Shown here in pieces: positions 12,798-22,827 of a DNA stretch of 64,000 bases (its first letter is position 1; the number at the start of each line of letters is the position of its first letter). The notes below the pieces were generated by a model that worked only from the letters and a program-made list of their open reading frames with translations, did no database searches and had not been told where the DNA came from. The stretch comes from Molanna angustata (lineage: Eukaryota; Arthropoda; Insecta; Trichoptera; Molannidae), in the NCBI GenBank assembly GCA_963576475.1, contig OY754970.1:31774619-31838618 (forward strand), given 5' to 3'. A program made the position numbers and the translations under genes.

Positions 12798-12950
12798 GTA
12801 TGAAATTGTTCAATTTTATCAAAATATCAAATAAATCAAGTATGAAAGATGAGAGATTTAGAGCACTAACTGGTCGGGAATTTAGTTAAAAATCGATTGC
12901 AAAATTCCAGCATGGATGTGAAGTTAATTAAAAGGATGTAAAACATGTAC
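12798..12950 (+). repeat. Dispersed repeat D, copy 2
   Basis: Direct-orientation relative of 10858-11020, about 1.9 kb away. It lacks the extra piece found in copy 1. Confidence 0.65.
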
Positions 12951-13414
12951 GTTTTCTTTTACAAAACCATCAACAAAAGTGTTTAGAGAATACGTTTTAT
13001 TTATTAAAGATAATTGATAAATATTATTTCAAATCTTGAGTTTCGCAAGCTTACTCTTGTGCTTGCAATAAGTTTTGCAGTACCTAATAATCTTTTTTTT
13101 TTGCTCATCTCCAAACATAAATTACCAATCCACCTAGGCCGAGTTGGTTAACATTGGTACAACGTACATATAAGTCCAAAAGAGCCAACCAATGAATATG
13201 TAAAACAAGCGACACCCGACGAGTGATCAATTTGTTTCACAAGTAACACGAATAATCGGAAATGATCGCCGTGGGCGGGCTAGGACTGCCAATGTAAATG
13301 TCTTCTAGTGTTATCTGATGTCAATGCACCATACTCTAAAGGCTGGTCTACAACAACATGTCAATGGATTACTATCAATTCGCACTTATAAGTGGACACC
13401 GTCCACTGAGAATT
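12951..13414. other. No feature recognised
   Basis: The stretch 13130-13400 is somewhat richer in G and C, with CCGAGTTGGTTAAC, but no complete tRNA-like box pair was found. Confidence 0.35.
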
Positions 13415-14495
13415 TATGTTATTACTTATTACTATATAAGTACCTACCTACAGTTAGTAGGTACTTACTCACTACTACTTACTATTTATTTATGTTACGA
13501 CCACCTTGCTAAGTACTGTTACAACTTATATTATGACCGTCTTACTTTTAACTACTATAATAACTTATGTTATAACCGTCTTACTAGGTAAGTACGTACT
13601 GTTATTACTTATATTATGACCGTGTTACTAAGAACTATTGTCACTACTTATGTTACGACCATCTTGCTAAGTACTGTTACTACTTATGTTACGACCATTT
13701 TGCTAAGTACTGTTGTTTCTTTTTTTTTATATAAAATGAATATATCCTTGTTAAACAAGTACATATACATCTTCCTACGTTCCCTAAAATAAGCAAATAA
13801 ATGCTTGTGCTATAGGTGAACGAAATCGGTCGAGGCAGGATTCGAACTCGCGATCACTGGATTACTAGCCCAGCGCGCTAACCGCTCTGCCATCGACCCA
13901 TTTATTCTTATGTTATGACCATCTTACTATGTATGTTGGTACTTACTGTCACTACGTATGTTACGACCATCTTACTATGTATGTTGGTACTTACTGTCAC
14001 TACGTATGTTACGACCATCTTGCTAAGTACTGTTACTACTTATGTTATGACCATCTTACTAAGTACCTATTGTTATTACTTATGTTATGACCATCTTACT
14101 ATGTACCTACTGCTACTATTTATGCTACGACCATCTTGCTATGTACTGTTACTACTTATGTTATGACCGTCTTATTATGTACCTACTGTTACTATTTATG
14201 CTACGACCATCTTGCTATGTACTGTTACTACTTATGTTATGACCGTCTTATTATGTACCTACTGCTACTATTTATGCTACGACCATCTTGCTATGTACTG
14301 TTACTACTTATGTTATGACCGTCTTATTATGTACCTACTGTTACTATTTATGTTACGACCATCTTGCTAAGTACTGTTCATACTAATGTTATGACCGTCT
14401 TACTATGTACCTGCTGTTACTACTTATGTTACGACCATCTTACAAAGTAATGTAACTATGTAATTATGTTATGATTATGATCATCTTACTAAGTC
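13415..14495. repeat. 36-bp minisatellite, split by a SINE
   Basis: The consensus unit is TACTGTTACTACTTATGTTA plus CGACCATCTTGCTAAG. Variants carry TACCTACTG or GACCGTCTTATTATG. There are more than 20 units, and a two-unit alternation (CGACCATCTTGCTATG, then TGACCGTCTTATTATG) is visible at about 14110-14340. The array stops at about 13715 and resumes at about 13907 on the far side of a SINE-C copy. Confidence 0.9.
13716..13906 (-). mobile_element. SINE-C, tRNA-derived, inserted in the 36-bp minisatellite
   Basis: The minus strand reads GGTCGATGGCAGAGCGGTTA, GCGCGCTGGGCTAG, TAATCCAGTGATCGC, then GAGTTCGAATCCTGCCTCGA. A and B boxes are intact. The anticodon-like loop is CTAGTAA (AGT, Thr-like), with imperfect stems. 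The body AGCACAAGCATTTATTTG follows, and the 3' end is a run of A (T on the plus strand at 13719-13728). The head can be folded but the attached body shows it is a SINE, not a gene. Confidence 0.88.
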
Positions 14496-14589
14496 CAGAG
14501 GCTATAGAGGATTGAGAGTAAAACGATGGTACTGTGTAAAAATAATAAAAATGAATGAAATTTCTATTATTATTTTCATTATTGTAGCC

Positions 14590-14789
14590 AAAAACATGCT
14601 ATAAGACAGTGCATAAAAACATGCTATAAGACAGTGCATAAAAACATGCTATAAGACAGTGCATAAAAACATGCTATAAGACAGTGCATAAAAACATGCT
14701 ATAAGACAGTGCATAAAAACATGCTATAAGACAGTGCATAAAAACATGCTATAAGACAGTGCATAAAAACATGCTATAAGACAGTGCAT
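14590..14789. repeat. 25-bp minisatellite, 8 identical copies
   Basis: The unit AAAAACATGCTATAAGACAG plus TGCAT occurs eight times head to tail with no differences. There are no unique spacers, so it is not a CRISPR array. Confidence 0.97.
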
Positions 14790-15045
14790 AAAAAATTACA
14801 CGTTTACGTAATTAACATGTTTTGTACATATGTGTAATCTTTGTTTCTGTATGCTTAAAAAATTATAAAGATTCATATTCAAAATTAGTCATAATTTTGA
14901 ATGTCTACATTTGACGTATGTAATTTGTTGATATAACTGTTATAAACATGAAGTTTTGACAATAGCCAATGGTGACTCGCAACATTCAATTTGCTAAAAA
15001 AATATTTACAAGTAGTCACATAATTGGCATAGTAGTCAAGTAGTC
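14790..15045. other. No feature recognised
   Basis: A/T-rich spacer between the minisatellite and SINE-A. Confidence 0.35.
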
Positions 15046-15272
15046 GTCCTACGTGGCTCAGTTGGTTGGGTATCTGACTGCTGATCCAAAGGTCCCGGGT
15101 TCGATTCCCGGTGGAGGCACAGTTTTTAATTGTGTTTTCAGTCTGGATCTGTGAGACAATTAATATCGTAAGTCTCTAGAATGTGGCAACTTGTTATTGG
15201 GTGCGTGTTAAATAAATATTTGACATTGTACCTGTTAGTTGCCCGAGAAGTAATATTAAATAAATAAACCAA
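15046..15272 (+). mobile_element. SINE-A, tRNA-derived, plus-strand copy
   Basis: The head has TGGCTCAGTTGGTTGGGTA (A box) and CCCGGGTTCGATTCCCGG (B box, perfect T-stem). The anticodon-like region is CTGACTGCTGATCCA, whose stem is degenerate. The body contains TTTTCAGTCTGGATCTGTG, AATGTGGCAACTTG and AAATAAATATTTGACATTG, with an AAATAAATAAA tail. The relative at 5113-5330 lies in the opposite orientation. Confidence 0.9.
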
Positions 15273-15597
15273 TAAAGAAATGATCGCGTTCTACTAACTT
15301 ATTGACATACCTACTATTGTACCTACCAAAAAATATCCATTGTGTGACTAAATTTTTACTATAGTTTTTAATACTTTAAAAATAAAATAAAATAAAATAA
15401 ACTAAATTATATAATACTGAATAAATAAAGTTAAAATTTTGGAAATAAATAATTAATAAGTTAATAATTCATTATTTTAGAATGTTTATTTCAAGTATTT
15501 TATTTCTTACAATATTAAAATATAGTGTGTATTTTCACACATTCCCTCAAATATATTTTGCGGGTGCACGAAATCGTTCGAGGCAGAATTCATATCC
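15273..15597. other. Short SINE-C remnant only
   Basis: Most of this is A/T-rich. At 15560-15597 the minus strand resembles the SINE-C B box (TGGGATATGAATTCTGCCTC, degraded). Confidence 0.45.
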
Positions 15598-16014
15598 CAG
15601 GGGCCTTATTCCCATTCACGTGTAATATTTTGTGATAAGTTCCGCTAATTCTTACGTATCACAGAATGTAAAGTGAAAGTTACGTATCAGTCAGTAGCTG
15701 TCATTCATAACAATAATCTGTGAAATGAACGAATGTGTGTACGCATCGCTTTATGTTTTACACAAAACTTAACACCACCTCGATATGCCGCATAAAACAT
15801 TGCGAATAAATTCACCTGTCGAATGTCATACGTATTTCGCTACAATCAGAATACCACGTAACGAACGGCGAACGGAGGTTTTCTCGACATAATGCGCGGA
15901 AGTTAACGCGGGCTAGTGTCAGCGGAAAACAGAATAACGATCTGCTATAAGAAACACATGTAGCGTAAAAACTTGTGTATATTGCCGCCATAAAAGAACC
16001 GGAATAGGCCCGCA
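15598..16014. mobile_element. Candidate MITE with GGGCC(T)TATTCC termini
   Basis: The left end starts GGGGCCTTATTCCC and the right end finishes GGAATAGGCCC, forming inverted termini of about a dozen bases with one indel. CAG flanks both sides (CCCAG left, GCAG right), a possible 3-bp target duplication. An 82-codon open frame on the minus strand at 15812-16060 shows no domain and overruns the right end, so I do not call it coding. It is GC-richer than its surroundings. Confidence 0.5.
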
Positions 16015-17040
16015 GTTTCAATGTATTCCTTAACAAGCGCACAACTAGGTATTCTGTCACCGACTTGTTAATTTAATTTAACAATAATTTACGTCATTTT
16101 TTCGTACTTAAAGATTCTATTAAGATATTTGAATTTCTATCCAACATTAAAACTATTCTGAAATTGACTGCGGATAACTATAATAGTAAATTTATAACTG
16201 ATTTGTTACAAAAAAGATCTCTTTAAATCCTTTTGAATGTTTCAATTTTACAATGATAGCTCTAGCCTTAAGAAACACGATACTTTAAAATGCACAGCAA
16301 ACTATACCTAAAGAAAGTCATAAGGTCCATTGGAAGAAATTGTTTTTGCAATAAATCACCGTACGATTCATTATTCCATTATATAGTTACTACGATGCCA
16401 ATAAAAATAATCATAAATCAACATCAATATGATCTGTGTCACATATTGATATTACGGAACAAGTTCTTACCGTCGACGATTGACTGTTTCATAGAAAATA
16501 TTTCCAAGAACAAATATGGAGTAGAGGTCCGCCACTTACCTGCATTAACTTTTGAATCAGGTTTGAATAAAACTTCACTACCTATTTTAGTGAATAAAAA
16601 AATTAAATAATAATAATAATAAATTTGAATGATTTATATAGCGCCGTTTTCGTGAATATCTCACCTCAAGGGCGCTGAAAATTGATTAAGATGTATCATT
16701 ATGGCTTTGATAAAAGCTTATATTAGAATCTATTTTGACTCCGAGAAGTTTGACACAGGATTTGGGAATAATATCTGAGTCTTCGAAGGTTAGTGGGGAG
16801 GTTTACAAAAAAAGTTGAAGCAGTAATTTAATAAAAATATTGAACTTTGAAAACGTCGAAAAGCAGAATAATAACTCAAGTATAAATAGTATACAAATAA
16901 CAAAGTTTTGTCGTCGCTACTTCATATTTTATTTAATGCCAACCAAATTTTGCTATTCATCTCAGAATGTAAAGAGAAATATTATTCTTCAAAAAATATA
17001 AGCCATAAAAATATCTTATTCAAAGTCAATGTTCACACTT
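16015..17040. other. No gene recognised; open frame at 16290-16610 unassigned
   Basis: A 106-codon plus-strand frame at 16290-16610 ends in an AATAATAATAAT tract. Its composition and the downstream simple repeat are reminiscent of a LINE ORF end, but no motif confirms this. The sequence GATTTATATAGCGCC follows at 16631-16645. Confidence 0.35.
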
Positions 17041-17226
17041 AACCCTACGAGAGGATGTCAGGATTTTAGACTACTAAAAACGAGATTGACATGTAGGTAC
17101 ACAAAATAGTTTATACCATGGCACAAAGGTCTCAAAATGCATAATAGTTTGCCAACAAACGTAAAATGTATTTCTTTCCGTACGCTAGGTGCTAAATACA
17201 TAATTAAAAACTATTTTCTCCATAGT
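17041..17226 (+). pseudogene. LINE C-terminal fragment
   Basis: The frame at 17113-17232 reads IPWHKGLKMHNSLPTNVKC then ISFRTLGAKYIIKNYF and stops. A G-K-h-N-x-L-P core followed by a short basic-aromatic helix and stop is a common C-terminus of insect non-LTR retrotransposon polymerases. A TAG lies just upstream in frame. The frame runs into the following minisatellite. Confidence 0.55.
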
Positions 17227-17325
17227 TTTACATGATGTTTATATAATTTACATGATGTTTATATAATTTACATGATGTTTATATAATTTACATGATGTTT
17301 ATATAATTTACATGATGTTTATTTT
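17227..17325. repeat. 20-bp minisatellite, 5 copies
   Basis: TTTACATGATGTTTATATAA is repeated about five times with no internal differences. It lies exactly at the stop codon of the LINE fragment. Confidence 0.95.
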
Positions 17326-17610
17326 TGTTTTTTATCTAGCAAATTCTGTTATTTTTCACTGCAATATTTTCCTTCCCTTCCTTTCCCGTGTCACGGGCAA
17401 ATGTGTGAAATATAATATGAATATGTAATACTTTTAAGTATATTTAAATGTATTTTTGTTGTATTGTAGGTACATACTTCTATGGTTATTTAATGTACAT
17501 CAATTGTGGACAAAAGTAATTGGTCTGTCTTGTTTTCATTTCATAGTGTACCTATTTTTTCTGTTTATTTTATAAGACTGTATTTGTCCCTTAAATAAAT
17601 ATATAAATAA
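17326..17610 (+). mobile_element. Probable LINE 3' untranslated region
   Basis: This T-rich segment after the LINE C-terminus ends in TCCCTTAAATAAATATATAA, the simple A-rich ending usual for such elements. Continuity with the LINE fragment is inferred. Confidence 0.45.
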
Positions 17611-18220
17611 TTTAATCTCATAACAATTACTATAATTCTTTGTTTCAAAAAGTATTTTTATTGATATATTTTTTGTTTACACTAAAAATATTAATCTTTA
17701 TTTATGTTTTACATCTAAAGTAATGTTACTTCTAATCTATTTGACGCAATATATTTAGATTAAAATACCATAGTCTTCTTCTTCAAGATTTAGCTTCCTG
17801 AATAAGCCTTCGTGCCCGCAGCAACAACGGATATTTTATTAATCTTTCAATATACTATAATGCACTACAGACGGAACATACTACACACAGACGTTTATGA
17901 TGTTATCCAAACATACATTTATTATGATATTTTTTTACTATAGATATTTGCAGTCGTCAGTCATGGACACCAGCCTTTAGGCAAAATCTGATTCCTTCAA
18001 AGTCTGAATCAATTGATCAGATGAAGTATCTGGAGTCTAAATCAACTTGGCACATTACCGTTGTCGCATTCCTAAACGTTGTTGGGGTAAATATATATAT
18101 TATAATACCTATATTTTTTTCTTTCAAACCTTGGTAGACACTGAGATAACACGTATTAAACATAATTCTACCACTTCGTAAATTATTCATGATTACGATA
18201 CAAAGTGTACGCATAGCATT
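17611..18220. other. No feature recognised
   Basis: A/T-rich sequence with no supported gene or repeat. Confidence 0.35.
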
Positions 18221-18478
18221 TTAAATTGTATTTTTAAACAGATACAAATCACACCTCAATTTTGAGCATAGTGTAGACAGGCACCTGTGTCTACTATCTA
18301 CTGTGAGTAAAATATTTAAGATAATATCAAAGTCTGTGTTTTTGGGGCTCAGTTGGTTTAAAATATATCTTGTGACGTCCAGGTTCCAGATTTGAAGAAT
18401 GTCCTTCAGTTTCTCGGTCACATCACCAGACGAGGCAAAATCAGCCTTGAAAGATTTTTTGAAAGTAACATCTTCCAC
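18221..18478 (-). CDS. Unassigned 85-codon open frame beside an X-box
   Basis: The frame begins MEDVTFKKSFKADFASSGDV and is acidic/basic mixed with no low-complexity content, unlike most frames here. I recognise no domain, signal peptide or membrane segment. The ATG at 18478 lies 22 bp downstream (minus strand) of a perfect RFX X-box palindrome. A TGA lies just upstream in the same frame, and TCTAG immediately before TGGAAGATG could be a splice acceptor, so it may be an exon instead of a gene start. It may equally be part of an unrecognised repeat. Low confidence. Confidence 0.2.
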   Translation of the reverse strand: MEDVTFKKSFKADFASSGDVTEKLKDILQIWNLDVTRYILNQLSPKNTDFDIILNILLTVDSRHRCLSTLCSKLRCDLYLFKNTI

Positions 18479-18500
18479 TAGATTGACTGATCAAATCATG

Positions 18501-18514
18501 GTTGCCACGGCAAC
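18501..18514. promoter_or_regulatory. Perfect RFX X-box-like palindrome
   Basis: GTTGCCACGGCAAC matches GTNRCC-N2-RGYAAC, the RFX-family binding consensus that in animals marks promoters of ciliary genes, usually close to the start. It sits in a small GC-richer island (about 18340-18670) without obvious repeats. A perfect 6+6 palindrome could also occur by chance or belong to an old element. Confidence 0.35.
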
Positions 18515-18590
18515 ATCGGTGGTTGGAGCAATATGGACTGCGCGGCGTGTCGGGAGAGTTGTCGGGAGACGACAATCCACAATGTGTTGA

Positions 18591-19029
18591 GGACAAGAAG
18601 AAAGGATGGTCAAGACCCTCAGAAGTGAAGACAGCGACGCAGACGCAGATAGGGAGAGGTATTACGATGAACGATGTTTTGTTGTTTTTTGCTATGTAAG
18701 TATTTTTTCGCGTCAATATATAGAAAACTTCATGTTCTATTTTAACATGCATTTCATTGTTGTCAATGGCATGTGATGTATTACTAGATGCAACCTGTGA
18801 AATATATACAGAGGTAGGCAGAACTAATTAAAAAAAAATAATAAACATTTTTTTCTAATTCATAGACTTGAAGACATTTCTTGTCTTGCAAAGATAATCT
18901 GTTTTCCCGAAACATCACAATTGATAAAACATTATGTACCTATACATTATGTATAGTATGATTTTTTTTTAATATGTTCTGTTTCTACTTTTTGAATAGG
19001 CATTCGTTGATTATTGTTTTTTTTTTCTA
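18591..19029. other. No feature recognised
   Basis: After the GC-richer island the sequence returns to A/T-rich spacer. Confidence 0.35.
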
Positions 19030-19290
19030 ATTTGTAATGCACTTTTTTATGTATCTATTTTAAATGTTATTTCTAATTTTGTTATTTGTATGCTATTTAT
19101 ATTTAGAATGCTATTTTTGTGTATGTTTTGTTAGTTAGCATTCACTGTTAAAAGTATCATTATTTCAAAATGCTTTAGCCCCGGCACAGGTTTTTTACCT
19201 TGTGGGGCATTGCAGTTACGAATATTATTGTCAATTATGTAGGTACATACCTATATGTATGAATAAATTAATAAATAAAATAATAAATTA
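19030..19290 (+). mobile_element. LINE 3' end (CCCCGGCACAGGTTTTTTAC type)
   Basis: T-rich sequence leads into CCCCGGCACAGGTTTTTTAC, then TGTGGGGCATTGCAG, and ends in AATAAATTAATAAATAAAAT. A related ending, TCCCGGAACAGG then TTTCCCTAGTGGAGCATTGC, occurs at 28255-28297 and 36602-36645. Confidence 0.55.
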
Positions 19291-19314
19291 AAATATTGTA
19301 TCGGGAAGGCTATT

Positions 19315-19440
19315 GATAGGTGGGTATTGGAAAACAATGCGTTATATCTTTTAAATAAAATTTATGGAGATATTCGAATTATTCCTGTCTCGCTCAAAAT
19401 CTCTATCTGTACTCTTCTTATCAAGTTGTAGTATTGGCAA
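19315..19440 (+). repeat. Dispersed repeat H, copy 1
   Basis: Shares TATTGGAAAACA, TATGGAGA, TCTGTCTC-like text and GTACTCTTCTTATCAAG with 26470-26595 in the same order. No coding signal. Confidence 0.55.
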
Positions 19441-19859
19441 TCAATAACATGATACATGATAACTATTGGAGTCTTGCAGAAAGCGTCTTCCTAATTCTAT
19501 CTTATACACTCCGTGCATTGTTGATTTGCGATAGATTAATAAGTACCTACGTATGATAATTATGGTGGTATGATACGTACGATGCAACATTGTATGTACG
19601 TTAGAAAATACCAACCACATGCTTGTTGCAAATGAAATAATGACCTCGCAATTATGTGTCGAGATTAATCAAAATATAATATATAGTCCGTAATTAATTG
19701 TTAATATCAACTTGCAGATGATGATAGCCACACAGTGTACGGAAGTTGACCATTGTGTATCCTTTTATCAAAATTTGATAATAATACTCGTAGTTTTGTT
19801 ACCAAGTAAGTACATACCTACACATGTTCAAGTGATATTAATAGCATTAACATACTAAG

Positions 19860-20315
19860 TGTAATAGAACAAGGTATCTCTTGAATGTAGCATATTCGCT
19901 AAAATACCTACTGAAAGTACCTACAGTAGAACAAGGTGTCTTATGAATGTATATTATTCATTTAAATACTGCGTGAATATATCTTATTCATTCAAATACT
20001 GCGTGAATATATCTTATTCGTTCAAATACTGAGTAGGTATAACAGAACAAGGTATCTCTCAAAAGTAGCATATTCGCTAAAATACTGAAAGTACCTATAA
20101 CAAGATGATAGACCAAGGTGTCTTGTGAATGTATATTATTCATTTGAATACTGAGTGAATGTATCTTATTCGTTTAAATACTGAGAATAATAGAACAATG
20201 TATCGTGCAAATGTATATAATTCATTAAAATATAATAGAACAAGGTGTCTTATTATTTCAATAGCGTATAATAGAACAATGTGTCTTCTGAATGTATCAT
20301 ATTAATTTATAATTT
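19860..20315. repeat. Degenerate tandem array
   Basis: AATAGAACAAGGTGTCTT, GAATGTATATTATTCATT and AAATACTGAGTGAATAT recur at least six times with indels; unit length varies from about 50 to 110 bp. Confidence 0.7.
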
Positions 20316-20520
20316 CGTAACGCTAGGGAAACAAGAAAGTAGTGAAATATTAGTTTAAAATGTTCTTTCACTGGAGAACAATTAAAGTATCTCAAAATAA
20401 GATTGATATCAAATGAACACCTCGGCACAAGACTTCCTATGGAGGTGTTCAGTGTACCAACGTAATAACACAGTTTCCAGTATCACTCACACACAATTAC
20501 GCACACACAAGCACACACAA

Positions 20521-20846
20521 TATGTCCTATTCTGATTCGTCTAAATTTATCCGACGGAATTTTAGCATATGAGAAATGTCAAAAAGTTGAATGAATTTAT
20601 ACGGGACTCGTTACATCACATCGCGCGATTAAATATCTTTTATCCACAGTTACCCGTTGATTAAACATATTCGTATTCTGAAACGAATCAGCCCCCTAGA
20701 CAACGTGAACAACAACAAGAAAAGATAAATCAATAAAATCAATAAATGGAAGTGAGTTGCCTGTCACGTGACAACTGTCACTTCCATATCATCATCTTTT
20801 CTTGAGCTAAATGACACGTTGTCTAGGGGGGGCAGAATAGGACATA
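20521..20846. mobile_element. MITE with 20-bp terminal inverted repeats, disrupted by a nested element
   Basis: The left terminus is TATGTCCTATTCTGATTCGT (20521-20540). The right terminus is its exact reverse complement, but split: ACGAATCAG at 20683-20691 and CAGAATAGGACATA at 20833-20846, with CAG present on both sides of an inserted 141-bp hairpin element. Removing the insert and one CAG restores a perfect 20-bp inverted repeat. The outermost TA on each side may be the target duplication, as in Tc1/mariner-like MITEs; that class is an inference. Confidence 0.88.
20692..20832. mobile_element. Fold-back MITE inserted in the right terminus of the outer MITE
   Basis: The arms CCCCCTAGACAACGTG (20692-20707) and CACGTTGTCTAGGGGG (20815-20830) are exact complements. 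Inner arms AAGAAAAGAT and ATCTTTTCTT also pair, as do GGAAGTGA (20748-20755) and TCACTTCC (20778-20785). The centre is the 12-bp palindrome TGTCACGTGACA (20762-20773). The whole element is therefore one long hairpin. The flanking CAG on both sides is a 3-bp target duplication. No coding capacity; the parent transposase is not visible here. Confidence 0.88.
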
Positions 20847-20944
20847 GTAGGTATTTCAAGTATGTAATTGCATTGAGTTGATTTACTTATCAATTTCGTA
20901 AATTAATTAACTAAATAAATAAAAAATGTTATATCCAATTTATT

Positions 20945-20998
20945 TATAACTTTTTGTACATATAACTTGTACACTGGCGGGCTTAGTGGCAATAAGAT
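20945..20998 (-). mobile_element. LINE 3' tail fragment
   Basis: On the minus strand this reads TTGCCACTAAGCCCGCCAGT then GTACAAGTTATATG and a TAAATAAA-type ending, matching the GCCCGCCAGTGTAC tail at 50660-50700. Confidence 0.6.
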
Positions 20999-21028
20999 AA
21001 TCACATGACATAAAACAAATTTTCGCAA

Positions 21029-21300
21029 TTATGTAGGTTGGGATGGCCGTCGACAACCTCCGTTAGGAGCGGCACAAGAAGAAGAACAACCAAAAATTGT
21101 CAACAAATTAGTGTTCTCCTTTTCCTCGTCCAATCGTCCCACATGACGTGGGGTCTGCTTTTTGAGTCTTACGTTTCCATGTCCTCGATTCTGCGCATCC
21201 TCTGGGGTACCCAACTCCGTTACTTATCATATCCTGCCTCAATACTGCTTTCCATCTGCGCATTAGTCTCGCTCTGGATATTTAACCCGGCACTTTAAAA
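21029..21300 (-). pseudogene. LINE C-terminal fragment
   Basis: The minus strand shows VGTPEDAQNRG, then in a second frame KADPTSCGT-like text and a stretch ending at AAGAAGAAGAACAACC on the plus strand. NGVxxxDAxNRxxWRxxxxxADPT is a common C-terminal ending of insect LINE polymerases. Several frame changes are present. Confidence 0.6.
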
Positions 21301-21337
21301 TTTAACAAAAAAGAGATATCAAAACGTAAGTAATGCG

Positions 21338-21840
21338 CTAGCTGACTATTTTTACTCCTCACCAACCCAAGGGGATATAGTGATGAATTGACAATTTTTA
21401 AGGTTATTTTTTTTATTGCAAATTATCAAATATAATCATGCTGAGATTGTTTCATCACAGTGTGTATGTGTGTGCTATTTGCTATGTACGGCGTGTTTAT
21501 TCTAATTTATCGATTATAGTACTCACTCGATTCTTACAAATTTTGCAAATTTGTAAATATATTTAATACCCGCGTAAACCCCGTCAAATTTTGAAGGATA
21601 TCTGAATAGTGCTTCTCAATATTTTTATCTGATAAATATTTCAAAGGGACCCCAAGATCAGGAATCCTAAAATTGTATATATTTATTTTCAAATTGCTAA
21701 AAAGGCACAACACATTCATAAAATGGAATTGAAGTATTATTTTGTTTTCATAATAAAACACTTATAACATACTTAAATGCTAAAATTTGAATACTTTGTG
21801 AAGTGACTTGGTTGTAGCGTTGGCCACATCCCACTAGTTT
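21338..21840 (+). mobile_element. Dispersed family F, plus copy
   Basis: Ordered landmarks are TTTTTACTCCTCAC, GGGGATATAGTG, TTATTGCA-AATTATCAA, ATGCTGAGATTGT, TTTCATCACAGTGTG, GTACGGCGTGTTTATT, ACCCCGTCAAATTTTGAAGG, GTGCTTCTCAAT and GTTGGCCACATCCCACT. The same order is seen in six further copies in this window. Full length is about 500-550 bp. It has no coding capacity, no tRNA head and no clear inverted termini, so the class is unresolved. Confidence 0.85.
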
Positions 21841-22411
21841 TATATACGGAAAGATCAGTCTGCCATCTCCTGCATTAGCCGAAGGTCACATATTATGTAC
21901 CTACTAACACATACAATGATAGACAATAATTAAATTATGAATCGAAACAATAAACGAGAATAAATAAAATAGCATTATGCAAAATGCAATTTATGCACAG
22001 AGTTTAAACGTTAATAGTAGGTAGGTACATATGTATGTATGAATACTTGCCTGTCCATTATAATATCTGTGCTATGGTTAATTCTCATGGCTAGAAGGCT
22101 GAATACATCAATTATTTTACTGCGAGAAGTTTCGCAACAAATTAGAACGCCATGTTTCTATATAAAAACAACCATTAGGTATAGTGATATTATTTTAAAC
22201 CACCAACACAGAAAACAAATGACAACACAACTATTTTTGAGGCGTCGCAGATCTTAAAGGAAACTTAACACCATATATGTAATCAAATTACTAAATCAAA
22301 GTAGCCAAGACAAATAATAATTAAGGGTTTTATAAGGTAATTAACCATAGCGTATAATGAATAGGAAATAGTAGGAAACATTAAAATTAGCATTAAGATT
22401 AAAATCTAGAA
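21841..22411. other. No gene recognised
   Basis: A/T-rich sequence; a 72-codon open frame at 22039-22257 has no recognisable motif. Confidence 0.35.
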
Positions 22412-22675
22412 GAAGTTTCCTGACCACGATATCCCCCCTTCAGGGAAGACACTGAATAGACTCCGTGTAGGTGTCACAAGGTGTAAAAAGAACTTGTACA
22501 TGTGGGGTATAGAACGAGAAGAAGATGTATCTTGCGATTGCGGGGAAGTCTAAGATAATAATCATCTTCTTGTCTGCCGAAACATGGTGCAGGGATGTAA
22601 CGAGGAAGACTTGGTTGTGGCAAAAAACGTGGCTATTGCTGCTGCAACATATTGGAGTAGAAAGGCCTAATATGT
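22412..22675 (+). pseudogene. LINE C-terminus with zinc-knuckle-like motif
   Basis: The frame at 22430-22669 reads LNRLRVGVTRCKKNLYMWG, then DVSCDCGEV, an in-frame TAA, and NNHLLVCRNMVQ, ending AATYWSRKA and stop. The LNRLRxGxxRC...CDCG...HLLxC pattern is the C-terminal region of jockey-like LINE polymerases. One internal stop and the missing reverse transcriptase show it is dead. Confidence 0.8.
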
Positions 22676-22711
22676 ATATATGGACACGTTAAGTAAGTAG
22701 GTAAAGTTTTT

Positions 22712-22827
22712 GCCAAATATCTTGAACCTGACTTCCGGGTGCGCAGAGCGCAAATTTGTGTCTTTTTGATTCGTTTTTATACGTGCAAATCGCCCCTTTC
22801 TCGACGAAACAGCTCAAGATATTTGGC
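22712..22827. repeat. Inverted repeat of 14 bp around a 88-bp loop
   Basis: GCCAAATATCTTGA (22712-22725) pairs exactly with TCAAGATATTTGGC (22814-22827). The loop is GC-richer than its surroundings. It may be a small MITE or part of a LINE 3' region. Confidence 0.65.

Noticed and set aside
13830..13906. tRNA gene (Thr-like) on the minus strand
   Set aside because: Stems are imperfect and the sequence continues into a SINE body shared with other copies.
14590..14789. Regular array resembling a CRISPR
   Set aside because: Units are directly adjacent and identical with no unique spacers, in a eukaryotic context.
15050..15118. tRNA gene on the plus strand
   Set aside because: The B box is perfect but the anticodon stem is degenerate and the SINE-A body follows.
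15812..16060. 82-codon minus-strand gene
   Set aside because: It crosses the right end of a candidate MITE and shows no domain.
16290..16610. 106-codon frame as a gene
   Set aside because: No domain, A/T-driven composition and a simple-repeat end; left as unassigned.
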